Shown in pieces: positions 43,021-56,146 of a DNA stretch of 64,000 bases; within the stretch, counting starts at the first letter, position 1; each line of letters starts with the position of its first letter. The DNA is from Channallabes apus (Eukaryota > Chordata > Actinopteri > Siluriformes > Clariidae), in NCBI GenBank assembly GCA_030522415.1, contig CM060107.1, forward strand, positions 5,506,847-5,570,846. The letters are read 5' to 3'. Position numbers and translations under genes: made by a program. The notes under the pieces were generated by a model. That model searched no databases and was not told the DNA's origin. It worked only from the letters and a program-made list of their open reading frames with translations.

Positions 43021-43554
43021 TGTAACGGGTTTGACCCTAAGTGCACGGGTGACAGCATGAAACATGGACATGAGGCGAGGCCTTACAGGAAAAAGGGTCA
43101 TTTATTTAGAAAAATGGGGAAGGAAAGGGTTAAAGGCTCTATGCAGCCTTTTCCCCTTCTGCGGCAGGGATGCGAAGGCGGGCTCTACGTGGAAGTGAAG
43201 GTGCCGCGGGAGCTCGCGCAGCTCATTCATGCGCTCCTCTCCCAGAGATCAAAGGCGCCCCCCCTTTTTAAAGTCTCTGCAGCGCATCACATCGCCCCGC
43301 TCTTGTGCCACTGTCTCTCATGAAATCCACCGCGTCGCAAAGTCCATCTTCCCAACAGTCAGACCCCGAGCTACACTCCCCGCTGTGTTTTATAGCGCCG
43401 GGATCATTAGCGGTGATAGCTCATGGGCCGTTGCCTGATTCTGTGGCCCTGCTACTTCACATACCTAAAGGGGGGGGGAGGGAGGCCGCCTAACTAGTGA
43501 GCGAGGAGCGATATCAATTTGGACGCACGCCCATCACAGCCGCATGCCGTGACA
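43021..43554 (-). repeat. Solo-LTR-like module carried within the hAT family (copy 1)
   Basis: 534 bp, TGTAACGGGT to CCGTGACA on the plus strand. On the minus strand a TATA box (TATAAAA, complement of 43388-43394) precedes AATAAA (complement of 43101-43106), in LTR order. Candidate 5-bp flanks CCCTG (43016-43020) and CTCTG (43555-43559). The same module occurs at 54868-55371 at the same place in hAT copy 2. Confidence 0.62.
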
Positions 43555-43705
43555 CTCTGTGACACTAGCGCGCATAAATAGGTTATGTTTAGGAAAATCG
43601 GATCGGATCAGTACGTGGACTCAAGTACTCGCCGATTCCGATGCCAGCTTTTTTTGTCGTATCGGCAGCATTTCCGATACCAGTATCGGAATCGGAACAA
43701 CCCTA

Positions 43706-43817
43706 GTTGTGACCTGTTCACGTGTGTGCCAATATTATTGGAGGTTGAGACAGTCAGGAGTCGTTTGATTCACGATCCCATGTTAAGGGAGAGAACACAG
43801 CTCAACCCGGACCAGGG
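43706..43817 (+). pseudogene. Penelope-like reverse transcriptase fragment, copy 2
   Basis: About 110 bp equivalent, on the opposite strand, to 35740-35855 of copy 1 (the region from the LFTCVP block to ERTQLNPDQ), with a small deletion. It is cut at 43818 by the Harbinger terminus. Confidence 0.8.
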
Positions 43818-44069
43818 GCCTCATGTACAAAGACTTGCGTTGAATTCATACTAAAACATTGCGTACGGACAAAGCTGTAAATGTGCGTACGCACTAAAAA
43901 AATCTGATGTATGAAACACTGCATATGCGGAATCCCATGCATATTCTCTTTGTACATCTGAAATAACGTAAAATTGAGTGCACGTGCACGAGCGCAAAAC
44001 CCCTCCCTGCCTCCTCCCCCATATAAATATGGTAATGTCTCCACTTTGGCAAAACCAAATGAAAAAGCA

Positions 44070-44300
44070 ATGGCAAAAGCAAGCAAGAAGAGAAACTTCA
44101 CAGAATGTGAATTGGAGGTGCTGCTATCGGAGGTAGACTGGAGAAAAACTGTGTTATTTGCAAGTTTGTCCTCCGGGATTAATAACAACAACAAAAAAAA
44201 ACTTAGCTGGAATGATATCTTTAAATACATCACTAACCAAGAAGCCACCCATCGCGCACTCTGCCACCTCGGAGCCTCATCCCAACCATGCTGTTTGTGA
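44070..44300 (+). pseudogene. Harbinger Myb/SANT-like DNA-binding protein, truncated
   Basis: From the ATG at 44070: KKRNFTECELEVLLSEVDWR, then LFASLSSGINNNNKKKLSW, the start of the trihelix/Myb-like accessory protein of Harbinger elements, which binds DNA and brings the nuclease to the ends. The frame then runs into unrelated sequence (the antisense of the nuclease gene), so only the N-terminal third remains. Confidence 0.75.
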
Positions 44301-44927
44301 GGATGAATGAATCATGGGTTGACCCAGGCCACCTCGCCACAATATTTGTTAGGCGCATTTGAGCAGGGCCGATTCTAGACCTGACCATATGGAGGGGCAG
44401 TGAGAAATTTGAAGGGGGCAACCTGGTCTAGCATTGTTTTTTCCCCATATCATGCAACATGGTGGGGGGGGGGTGCACGGTCAGATCATGCAACGGGGGG
44501 GGGGGGGTGCGCGCAGTCAGATCATGCAACCTGTTTGACCATCACATATTATTTGCACATTTATTGAATGGAAATGTTTCCGATTCACGTATGCAAATTC
44601 GTCTTCAGATGGCGCCTTTATAGCAATGTGCATGCAGTCGATGGCTCCGATTACATTAGGAAAACCGGCTATCGCTGCAAATTGCGCTTTAATGTTTGGC
44701 TGGTCAACTGCATGGTATGGAAACCTTATATAACTGCTAGACATGCAGATGACCCCGTCCCATACAGCTGGCACTGCGCGGCTCAAAGACGACTGGCTTA
44801 ACCCTGAGCGGTCTGCCAGTTCCCTTTGAAAAGAACCAGTTGCCAGGAAACCAAGCATGTCAGCACCTGTAAGGGAAGGGGTAATGCGTGGCTCCTCGCT
44901 GTCTCTCTTTCCAAATTTGGACCCCAC
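44233..44927 (-). pseudogene. HARBI1-like nuclease, split
   Basis: Piece one (44927-44517) carries the N-terminal helix-turn-helix part (RELADRSGLSQSSLSRAVPA) and the first catalytic aspartate in PNVIGAIDCMHIAIKAPSED, then VNRKHFHSINVQIICD. Piece two (44421-44233) carries LTNIVARWPGSTHDSFIL with the second aspartate. About 100 bp of unrelated G-rich repeat separates them, and the glutamate region is missing. It is inactive. Confidence 0.85.
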
Positions 44928-45429
44928 TCAGCACAGAGTTCCAAGAGGATAGCTCTTGGAATCTGAAACAGCTAATAAGCCAGTCATCATCGTGGCCCAG
45001 AAAATCACTGTGATCCCTAAAAATGTGTTCCCTTCAGATTCAGCCATTGACAATGTCCTCTAATAAGGCCAACACTGCCATTGCCATAGACTAAGGGTTG
45101 TATACATTTGATATGTTCTAAATCAAATAATTGGTAGAAAAATATTGTCAGTTAACCCATTTTATCAATTATAAATTAATAGCAATGTTTTTCACATGTG
45201 TTGGTGCAATACTTTGTAGTGTGCAATTTAACATAATTGCCTCTAGGAGTCGCCAACGGAAATAAAACAGGCACAAACAAGAAATACACGTACGCCAGAC
45301 ATGAAGTTGGCGTGGAAGAACGCACATTCTCATGTTAATTTCACAGTTAGTAAATCCGACCGTGAGTGTGAAAACTGGTGTAAGCAAAGATTAGAGATAG
45401 GGATTAAAGATTGAGATAGGGATTTTGGG

Positions 45430-45611
45430 TTTTCATGAGCTGTATGCCACAATCATCAATATTAAAACAATAAGAGGCTTGAACTACTTCAGTTTGTGTG
45501 TAATGAATCTAAAAAAGTGAGAAAGTCTAATATGAAAGTCTAATGTGTATCAGTACATTACAGAAAATAATGAACTTTATCACAATATGCTAATTTGTTG
45601 AGAAGGACCTG
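45430..45611. mobile_element. Tc1/mariner terminal fragment
   Basis: It contains TTACAGAAAATAATGAACTT, then GCTAATTTGTTGAGAAGGAC, ending CTG before TA at 45612-45613. This is the inverted-repeat end of a common fish mariner. No transposase is present. Confidence 0.65.
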
Positions 45612-45715
45612 TATTAACTGATGGTACAATTTTTTGTTAGTATATTTGCAATGTATTATCGAGGATTTCAACATATTTGTAATACACTAAAGTGTATTTT
45701 TTTTCACTGGGGTTT

Positions 45716-46172
45716 ACAAAAAGAGCAACACAGTTTTAAGGATCAAGATGTTCACATTTTGGACAGAGAGGATGGATGGTTTGAGAGAGGCATTAAGGAG
45801 GCCATCTATGTGAAAGTAGAGCGACCTTCTTTAAACAGAGGTGGGGGACTGAGACATCATTTGTCCTCATCATACAATGCTGTTTTGAGAACATTGCCCC
45901 GGCGCTTTGCAGACAAGCCAACTGACTCCCCCTCATAGGCAGGGGAGGGGAAATCTGCTTAAACTGCTGGAGCACCATCTTCTCTGGCACACAATTGGAC
46001 TAACACCTGTCATGTGATTTAGATCATGTGACCCCTTTGTGTCTACATTAGCCAGAGTTACTTCCTGTGCACCAAACAACTGATGAAGGTGTTTGGATGA
46101 ACACTGAAACGTCTTGTGTTTTTAAGTAAGTTTGTAAGTCCAGTGGTTTTGTAAATTAAACTTTATTTAGAA
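45716..46172 (+). pseudogene. Penelope-like C-terminal endonuclease and 3' UTR, copy 2
   Basis: The plus strand encodes QKEQHSFKDQDVHILDREDG, then WFERGIKEAIYVKVERPSLN, ending SPS and TAG at 45936. It is equivalent to the end of copy 1 on the other strand at 34600-34800. The UTR to 46172 mirrors 34413-34560. Confidence 0.85.
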
Positions 46173-46186
46173 GATATATGTAGTGT

Positions 46187-47147
46187 TATCTTCATTTTAG
46201 ATGTCAAAAGGAGTTTTGTAGCTCCTGCTGTTTTTCTTTCTGTGGGAAACAGATGCAAATGGCTCTTTGAGTGTTGAACGCAGGGGACGGCAACCTTAGT
46301 GTTAGTGATTAGCATGTTAGCAAACGCTGTTAGCGATTAGCATGCTAGCAACTAGTGTGTTAGCGGTTAGCTTGTTAGCATAAGCGAGTTAGCACAAAAT
46401 CACTTAATCTAGTGTATTAGCCAATGACCCTCGTGCAGGGAAGATCCTAAACATTAAAGTGATTTTTTGGATATAAGGGAAACAGTATCTGATGATGATT
46501 CCATTTGTAAATAGAATAAACAAATCATGGCTTGTGTAAAGTGTTTTTATTATTATTTAAATAAATAACTAAATACAACGCGTGTCATAAGTTTCGAGCC
46601 TCGAGGTGCCCTGCGAATTACACTACACTTGGTGTTCAACCATGTTCATTAAATTTTATTGAATATTTGTCCATTGTGTGATACACAGCAGGAGCGACAG
46701 GCATCCGAAGTGGTTATGCCACCATGGTGCAGGAGACTTCACAGGGTGTCCCGATTGGTGGAGTTTTGTCACGGGGGTGGGGCTAATAAAAATGCCCTCA
46801 ACACAATGTCGGTGTTATTAAAACCCAAAGAACAAGAAAGGCCTCACAAGCGGACAATAAACAAAACTTGTCTTGTACAGAAATAGACACTGTAGTGCAC
46901 CAGATACCAATATTTACAATGATGTACAATATTTTCAGTGTGTAAGTGAATGTATAAAATGTCTGAAGTCCGGTGTTGTGTCAAAGTTGGTTCCCCAATC
47001 GGGATGCATTTTCTGAGATTGTGGAAGCTCGATTTCTGCTTTTGGGTCTAAACGTGTAAAACCTCCATTAAATGCTGTCTCTCAGAGAGATCCACTTTTG
47101 ATTTTTTTAAATGGCACAGAAATCACTTTTCAGGAAAAAAATAAATA
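46187..47147. other. Sequence without recognised gene
   Basis: It holds a degenerate TTAGC-based repeat at about 46290-46400 and otherwise no gene, RNA or element that I can name. Confidence 0.6.
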
Positions 47148-47449
47148 AACACAACCAGAGATCTTCCGATACCATTTTTTCCCTCCTGATACCGATTCCG
47201 ATACTTGGGCTCAGTGTATCGGCCGATACCGAATACTGATCCAATACCAAGATGGCGCCGGTGAGGTCGGCTGCCGTCACGACTGCTCCGACCACCTTTT
47301 CTTTGTTTTTGTTCTTTAAGTTAGTTTTCAGTGTTTTAAAATCGGCAAAATCATCACCATTGAGTACATTAGGTATGATAGAGACACTCTTGTTTCTATT
47401 GGTATACAATGTACTCACAATTTGACGTTTTTAACTCCGGATCCGAGCT

Positions 47450-50411
47450 GGCCGAGTGAGATCCTGAGGGAGAACAATGGACGCGACGCGAAGCGGCGGC
47501 CCCGAGGAAAACGAGCTGGCGTCAGGAATAGGCTCAGAGCCCGTGCACACCGCACGGCCTAGCATCCTGCTCGCCAACGTCCAGTCACTGGAGAACAAAC
47601 TCGATGACCTCAGGGCCAGGATAAAGTTCCAGAGAGACATTTGGGACTGCAATCTCCTCTGCTTCACCGAGACATGGCTGAACCCAGCGGTGCCAGACCA
47701 CGCCATACAACCAGCCGAGTTCTTACATTTACATTTAGGCATTTGGCAGACGCTCTTATCCAGAGCGACTTACATTTTTTTTATTTATTTTTTATCTCAT
47801 TACACATCTGAGCAGTTGAGGGTTAAGGGCCTTGCTCAAGGGCCCAACAGTGGCAACTTGGTGGTTGTGGGATTTGAACCTGGGATCTTCTGAACCGTAG
47901 TCCAATGACTTAACCACTGAGCTACCCTATGCCCCCGAGTTCTTCTCGGTTCACCGCATGGACAGGACGCGGGACTCGGGGAAGTCAAGAGGAGGTGGTG
48001 TGTGCTTAATGGTGAACAACAGCTGGTGCAACAGCGCGAGCGTTGTTCCTCTTACACGCTCCTGCACACCAAACCTGGAACTACTGTCCATCATGTGTCG
48101 TCGTTTTTATCTTCCACGGGAGTTCACATCGGTCATAATCAGTGCCGTTTACATTCCACCACAAGCGGACACAGACATTGCCTTATGCGAGCTGCATGAG
48201 GCACTCACACAGCACCAGACACAACACCGGGACGCTGCGCTCATTGTAGCAGGGGACTTTAATAGTGCCAACCTCAAATGCGCAGCGCCGAACTTTCATC
48301 AGCACATCACCTGCCCCACCAGGGGTGAAAGAACACTAGATCATTGTTATACAACGGTCAAGGACAGCTACAAGGCACAAGCTCGTCCAGCGTTTCGTAA
48401 ATCCGACCATGCCGCCATCTTCCTCATGCCAAAATATAAACAAAGGCTGAAACAGGAAGTTCCGGTTCAGAGGGAGGTCACGCGCTAGACGGACCAATCG
48501 GTGGCCGCATTACAGGATGCACTCGATGACGCAGACTGGGACATGTTCAGAAACAGCTCCGATGATGACATCAGCGTTTTTACGGAAGCGGTTGTGGGAT
48601 TTATTGGGAAGCTAGTGGACGATACCGTGGAGAAAAAGACTATCAGAACATTTCCCAACCAGAAGCCGTGGGTGGATAAAACCATCCGCGACACTCTGAG
48701 ATCTCGCACCACTGCCTACAACACGGGACTTGCGTCGGGGGACATGGAACAATACAAGGCTGCGGCATATAACGTGTGGAAAGCGGTGAAAAAGGCGAAG
48801 CAGTGCTACGGGAGAAAACTAGAGTCACAGCTTCAACAGAGTGACTCTAGGAGCCTGTGGCAGGGACTAAGGACAATAACGGACTATAAAGCACCAACAT
48901 CCGGTATGACAAACGCAGACGCGACTCTGGCAGACGAGCTGAACACATTCTACGCTCGCTTCAAGGCTTTCCGCTGCTAATGCTAACGGTGCTAATGCTA
49001 ATGGCGCTAATGCTAGCGGCGCTAACGGCTGCAGACAGGAAGACACTGCCAGCACCGGGAACGCGCTCATCATCTCCGAGCACGACGTGAGGAAAGCCTT
49101 CAAGAGAGTGACCACCAGGAAAGCAGCAGGACCAGATGGCATCTCAGGCCGTATTCTCAGATCCTGCGCACACCAGCTAGCACCTGTGTTCACAGAGATA
49201 TTCAACATCTCTTTATCTCAGTCGGTGATCCCCACGTGCTTCAAAGAGTCCATCATTGTTCCTGTCCCGAAGAAACCACATCCTGCTTCCCTCAACGATT
49301 ATCGCCCGGTATCACCTCAGTAGTGATGAAGTGCTTTGAACGCCTGGTCAGAGACTTCATCATTTCTTCACTACCCGACACAATGGACCCACTACAGTTT
49401 GCATACCGTCAGAACCGCTCCACAGACGATGCAATCTCTCATCTCCTCCACACATCACTTACTCACCTGGACACTAGGAATGGGAATTATGTTAAAATGC
49501 TCTTCATCGACTACAGCTATGCATTTAATATCATAATTCCCTCCACACTCACCACCAAGCTGGAGCACCTGGGACTCAGCTCATCTATATGTCAGTGGAT
49601 CTCCAATTTTCTGACTGGCAGACCACAGGCAGTAAGGATGGGTGGACATGTCTCAGCTACACTCACTCTCAGCACTGGAGCCCCCCAGGGTTGTGTTCTG
49701 AGCCCCCTGCTGTACGACTGCGTGGCCACTACCAACTCCACCTCCATCATCAAGTTTGCTGACGACACCGTCGTGGTCGGACTGATCACCAACAATGATG
49801 AGAGGAACAATTTCCTCCTGAACATCAGCAAGACAAAGGAGCTGATAGTGGACTTTTGTACAAAGCAGGAGAGGAACTACCAGATCACCGTCATCAACTG
49901 GAGCCCAGTGGAGAGAGTGGACAGCTTCAGATACCTCGCTGTTCACATCACTCAGGACCTGTCATGGTCCTGTTACACCAACACCGTGGTGAAAAATGCC
50001 CGGCAGCGTCAGTACCATCTCAGATACTTGAGAGACTTTAGACTGCCCTCCAAGGTGCTCAGGAACTTCTACTCCTGCACCATAGAGAGCATCCTGACGG
50101 GAAACATCACGACCTGGTTCGGGAACAGCACCATGCAGGACAGACGAGCTCTACAGAGGGTGGTGCGATCAGCCGAGCGCATCATCCGCACTGAGCTCCC
50201 TGACCTGCACTCGATCTACAGCAAGCAGTGCTGGACCAAGGTCAGGAAGATCATGAAGGACCTCAGTCACCCCAGTAATGGACTGTTCTCTTTGTTGCGG
50301 TCTGGGAAGCGATTCCGCTCCCTAAAGGCCAACACAGAGAGACTGAGGAGGAGCTTCTTCCCGCAGGCAATAAGGTCTCTCAATCACAATCACACCTCCA
50401 CACAGGACTAA
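47450..50411 (+). pseudogene. Rex1-like ORF2 of copy A (endonuclease and reverse transcriptase)
   Basis: Endonuclease: SILLANVQSLENKLDDLRAR and LCFTETWLNPAVPD before the SINE; RMDRTRDSGKSRGGGVCLMV, YIPPQADTDIAL, IVAGDFNSANL and KSDHAAIFL after it (to 48488, where TGG has become TAG). A linker follows (WDMFRNSSDDDISV, TFPNQKPWVDKTIRD) with Ala-Asn-Gly repeats near 48980. Reverse transcriptase: [58 protein letters not shown]. Two in-frame-size deletions (near 49718 and 49803) and at least two frameshifts occur. The C-terminal region is conserved ([20 protein letters not shown]). It cannot make a full protein. Confidence 0.85.
47725..47934 (-). mobile_element. tRNA-derived SINE in LINE A, 10-bp TSD CCGAGTTCTT
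   Basis: Minus-strand copy of the family at 33193-33395: head GGGTAGCTCAGTGGTTAAG, B-box-like GGTTCAAATCCC, tail with AAGTCGCTCTGGATAAGAG and AAATGT units. Perfect CCGAGTTCTT repeats lie at 47715-47724 and 47935-47944. It interrupts the endonuclease coding sequence. Confidence 0.92.
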
Positions 50412-50560
50412 TAACATCTTTTTAAGCTCACAACATTGACTGGACAATCATGGACACATTCATACACACTTGCACTAAATATTTATACATCTGGACAATT
50501 GCACATGTCACTTTCACTAGTCACCTTTCATGCATATTTGCATAACCATGCTCACTTTAA

Positions 50561-50625
<65 letters not shown>

Positions 50626-50633
50626 TGTATATA

Positions 50634-52293
<1,660 letters not shown>

Positions 52294-52618
52294 TTCCCCC
52301 CCCCTATATTTCTATATTTTGCAATATTTTATTATGCCCTTATTGTACAGTTGATTTTACTAGTTAAATTAATTTCTTTAAAAAAAAAATTCAAAATTCA
52401 AATTTTATTGGTCACATACACAATCATACACAGTATAATATGCAGTGAAATGCTTTATACGACCGCCAGTGACCTTAAAAAAGAAAATAAATGCTTGTAC
52501 ATAAAATAAATAATCAATAAAAAGGAAATACTAAATAAATAATTTTAACTAGTAAAATTAACTGTGCAATAAGGGCATAATAAAATATTACAAAAATATA
52601 GAAGCTTAAAAGATGTTA

Positions 52619-54622
52619 TTAGTCCTGTGTGGAGGTGTGATTGTGATTGAGAGACCTTATCGCCTGCGGGAAGAAGCTCCTCCTCAGTCTCTCTGTGTTG
52701 GCCATTAGGGAGCGGAATCTCTTCCCAGACCGCAACAAAGAGAACAGTCCATTACTGGGGTGACTGAGGTCCTTCATGATCTTCCTGGCCTTAGTCCAGC
52801 ACCGCTTGCTGTAGATGGAGTGCAGGTCAGGGAGCTCAGTGCGGATGATGCGCTCGGCTGATCGCACCACCCTCTGTAGAGCTCGTCTGTCCTGCATGGT
52901 GCTGTTCCCGAACCAGGTCGTGATGTTTCCCGTCAGGATGCTCTCTACGGTGCAGGAGTAGAAGATCCTGAGCACCTTGGAGGGCTGTCTAAAGTCTCTC
53001 AAGCGTCTGAGGTGGTAGAGACGCTGCCGGGCTTTTTTCACCACGGTGTTGATGTGACAGGACCATGACAGGTCCTGTGTGATGTGAACACCGAGGTATC
53101 TGACGCTGTCCACTCTCTCCACTGGGCTCCTGTTGATGACGGGGGTCTGGTAGTTCCTCTCCTGCTTTGTACTAAAGTCCACTATCAGCTCCTTTGTCTT
53201 ACTGACGTTCAGGAGGAGATTGTTCCTCTGGCACCAGTTCTCCAGATTTCCAATCTCCTCTAGGTAGTCCGACTCATCATTGTTGGTGATCAGTCCGACC
53301 ACGACCGTGTCGTCAGCAAACTTGATGATGGAGGTGGAGTTGGTAGTGGCCACGCAGTCGTGGGTGTACAAAGAGTACAGCAGGGGGCTCAGAACACAAC
53401 CCTGGGGGGCTCAAGTGCTGAGAGTGAGTGTAGCTGAGACATGTCCGCCCATCCTTACTGCCTGTGGTCTGCCAGTCAGAAAATTGGAGATCCACTGATA
53501 TATAGATGAGCTCAGTCCCAGGTGCTCCAGCTTGGTGGTGAGTGTGGAGGGAATTATGGTGTTAAAAGCACAGCTGTAGTCGATGAAGAGCATTTTAACA
53601 TAATTCCCTTTCCTAGTGTCCAGGTGAGTGAGTGATGTGTGGAGGAGATGAGAGATTGCATCGTCTGTGGAGCGGTTCTGACGGTATGCAAACTGTAGTG
53701 GGTCCAGTGTGTCGGGTAGTGAAGAAATGATGAAGTCTCTGATAAGGCGTTCAAAGCACTTCATCACTACTGAGGTGAGGGCTACAGGGCGATAGTCATT
53801 GAGAGAAGCAGGATGTGGTTTCTTTGGAACAGGAACAATGATGGACTCTTTGAAGCATGTGGGGATCACCGACTGAGATAAAGAGATGTTGAATATCTCA
53901 GTGAACACAGGTGCTAGCTGGTCTGCGCAGGCTCTGAGAATACGACCTGAGATGCCGTCTGGTCCTGCTGCTTTCCTGGTGTTCACTCTCTTGAAGGCTC
54001 TCCTCACGTCGTGCTCGGAGATGATGAGCGTGTTCCCGGTGCTGGCTGTGTCTTCCTGTCTGCAGCCGTTAGCGCCGCTAGCATTAGCGCCGTTAGCATT
54101 AGCGCCGTTAGCATTAGCGCCGTTAGCATTAGCATCGCTAGCGTCTTTAGCTGCAGCCTCGAAGCGAGCATAGAAGGTGTTGAGCTCGTCTGCCAGAGTC
54201 GCGTCCGCGTTCGTCATACCGGATGCTGGTGCTTTATAGTCCGTTATTGTTCTCAGTCCCTGCCACAGGCTCCTAGAGTCACTCTGTTGAAGCTGTGACT
54301 CTAGTTTTCTCCCGTAGCGCTGCTTCGCCTCTTTCACCGCCTTCCAGACGTTATATGACGCAGCCTTGTACGGTTCCATGTCCCCCGACGCAAGTCCCGT
54401 GTTGTAGGCAGCTGTGCGAGATCTCAGAGCGTCGCGGATGGTTTTATCCACCCATGGCTTCTGGTTGGGAAACGTTCTGATAGTCTTTTTCTCTACCGTA
54501 TCGTCTGCCAGCTTTTCAATAAATCCCACAACCGCTTCCGTAAACACGCTGACGTCATCATCGGAGCTGTTTCTGAACATGTCCCAGTCTGCGTCATCGA
54601 GTGCGTCCTGTACCGCGGCCAC
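52619..54622 (-). pseudogene. Rex1-like ORF2 of copy B, one nonsense codon
   Basis: Part one, 54622-53411: linker (WDMFRNSSDDDVSVFTEAV, PNQKPWVDKTIRDALRSR), an Ala-Asn-Gly repeat, then reverse transcriptase [78 protein letters not shown] at about 53411-53413 replaces the glycine before APQG. Part two, 53371-52619: [59 protein letters not shown], ending HTSTQD. The endonuclease is absent because of 5' truncation. Apart from the stop, the frame is well kept. Confidence 0.88.
54060..54140. repeat. 18-bp coding minisatellite in the Rex1 linker
   Basis: Units of GCTAATGCTAACGGC type (minus strand) repeat in frame and encode Asn-Ala-Asn-Gly-Ala. The unit number differs from LINE A (about 48980-49030). 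Confidence 0.82.
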
Positions 54623-54867
54623 TGATTGGTCCGTCCAGCGCGCGACCTCCCTCAGGACCTTAGTATTTCCTTTTATTGATATTTATTTTACGTACAAGCT
54701 TTTATTTTCTTTTTAAGGTCACTGGCGGTCGTGTAGGCATTTCACTGCATATTATACTGTGTATGACTGTGTACAGTATGTGACAAAGTAAATTTGAATT
54801 TTAAATTTGAATTTGATCTGATACCTGGGTGTGTCTGTATATACAGCTGTAGATACTACTAGTCCTG

Positions 54868-55371
54868 TGTAACGGGTTCAACCCTAAGTTGACACTATGA
54901 AACACAGACACGAGGTGAGATCTTACAGGACAAAGGTTAATTTATTTAGAAAAATGGGTAAGGAAAGGGTTAAAGGCTCTCTGCGGGCTTTTCCACTTCG
55001 GCGGCAGGGATGCGAAGGCGGGCTCAACGCGGAAGTGAAGGTGCCGCGAGCTCGGTCACGCGCTCTCCTTTCGCGGAGATCAAAGGGGTGGCATTCCCCC
55101 TTTTTAAAGTCTCTAGGGCGCATCACATCGCCCCGCTCTTGTGCCACTGTCTCTCATAAAATCCACCGCGTCGCAAAGTCCAGCTTCCCAACAGTCAGAC
55201 CCCGAGTTACACTCCCCGCTGTGTTTTATAGCGCCGGGAGAAATCCGGGATCATTAGCGGCGATAGCTCACCAGCCATTGCCTGATTCCGCGACCCTTCA
55301 CATACATAAAAGGGGGGAGGCCGCCTAACTAGTGAGCGAGGAGTGATATCAATTTGGCGCACGCCGTGACA
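54868..55371 (-). repeat. Solo-LTR-like module carried within the hAT family (copy 2)
   Basis: 504 bp, the same as 43021-43554, with TGTAACGGG and CCGTGACA ends and flanks TCCTG and CTCTG. The shared position in both hAT copies shows that the module predates their separation. Confidence 0.62.
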
Positions 55372-55410
55372 CTCTGTAAGTAAGCAAATCTAGCAAAGCT
55401 AGCTGCTATA

Positions 55411-55944
55411 ACCCTGCGAGGTTCCTGAGGCATCCAGAGAATTACCAGCTCCAGCTGGATTCTGCTTCATGATGGTTGGAGCTACACATGCTGCTCCTGT
55501 GCTTCCAGTGATCCAGACCTCATCTGCCCTCTGCACCTCATCTGTCCACTGGCTCATCCCTATGCTGAACTGGTCTTCGTGTTAATTTAAATGATTTTCT
55601 GACATATTGCACCTTCACCTGCACAACACACATGTTATCATTTCTATCTGTCATCACCCAAATGAGGATGGATTCCCTGTTGAGTCTGGTTCCTCTCAAG
55701 GTTTCTTCCTATTGCCATTTCATGGAGTTTTTCCTTGCCATCGTCGCCGTCACCCTTGGCTTGCTCATCAGAGACATTTCATTCATCATTCATTCATCTC
55801 ATTATTACCTATACACATTTTTCTCACACATACACTTCCAATTATTTTCTTTTCTAACAAAATCTTTTTCATTTTTGTGAAGCTGCTTTGAGACAATGAC
55901 CATTGTTAAAAGCGCTATATAAATAAAATTTAATTGAATTGAAT
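55411..55944 (+). mobile_element. L2 LINE 3' end in hAT copy 2
   Basis: It starts with the ACCCTGCGAGGTTCCTGAGG block of the L2 3' UTR and ends in TTTAATTGAATTGAAT. It is diverged from the 27.6/32.5-kb copy and is 5'-truncated. Confidence 0.85.
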
Positions 55945-56146
55945 AACTAGGAATATGTTTAGGAAAATGGTTTCAGATCGGTACGTGGACTCAAATACTC
56001 GCCGATTCCGATGCCAGCTTTTTTTTGTGGTATCGGCAGCATTTCTGATACTGGTATTGGAATCTGAACAACCCTAAACACAACACGTTAATAAAAAAGT
56101 ACAATCTAATATTTTTGATTTTCACCAGTTTGGTTTTTTGAAACTC

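Larger units (their letters stand above)
36218..43705. mobile_element. hAT-like element, copy 1 of the TTCCGATACC family
   Basis: The left end TAGAGATGTTCCGATACC and right end CGGAACAACCCTA are inverted repeats. The 8-bp flanks GTTGTGAT (36210-36217) and GTTGTGAC (43706-43713) match at seven of eight positions. The arms 36218-36330 and 42990-43705 are shared with copy 2 at 47156-56076. Between them lies a 6.6-kb inserted element. No transposase is visible. Confidence 0.78.
43818..45420. mobile_element. PIF/Harbinger-type transposon, degraded
   Basis: The left end GGGCCTCATGTACAAAGACT is a characteristic fish Harbinger terminus. It contains the two genes expected for the superfamily in opposite orientations: a Myb/SANT-like gene (plus) and a HARBI1-like nuclease (minus). 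The right terminus is not recognisable; the boundary given is approximate. An unnamed repeat with two long G tracts interrupts it at about 44365-44520. Confidence 0.78.
34413..46172. mobile_element. Penelope-like element, head-to-head inverted unit with 14-bp TSD
   Basis: The minus-strand copy (36217 back to 34413) and the plus-strand copy (43706 to 46172) face each other by their 5' sides. Their 3' UTRs form outer inverted repeats (both hold AAATAAAGTTTAATTTACAA, then CCACTGGACTTAC, at 34447-34480 and 46125-46165 in opposite sense). The 14-bp direct repeat GATATATGTAGTGT lies at 34399-34412 and 46173-46186, just outside. This suggests one compound insertion, later filled by a hAT, a Harbinger and a mariner piece. 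Confidence 0.75.
52379..54656 (-). mobile_element. Rex1-like LINE B inserted in LINE A, 5'-truncated
   Basis: The 3' end (AT-rich, with TTTGAATTTTGAAT on the minus strand) is at about 52379. Coding sequence runs 54622 to 52619, and the 5' end is cut near 54656. LINE A sequence resumes at about 54657 exactly where it stopped at 52378, so B was inserted in A in opposite orientation. About 155 bp of 3' UTR present in copy C (61285-61440) are missing. Confidence 0.85.

Noticed and set aside
43818..45420. Exact right end and 3-bp duplication of the Harbinger element
   Set aside because: No convincing complement of the left terminus is visible; the end is too decayed to place.
52379..54813. Twin-primed single insertion for LINE B plus the plus-strand tail at 54657-54813
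   Set aside because: The plus-strand tail continues LINE A exactly where A stopped at 52378, so it is A's own end, not an inverted part of B.
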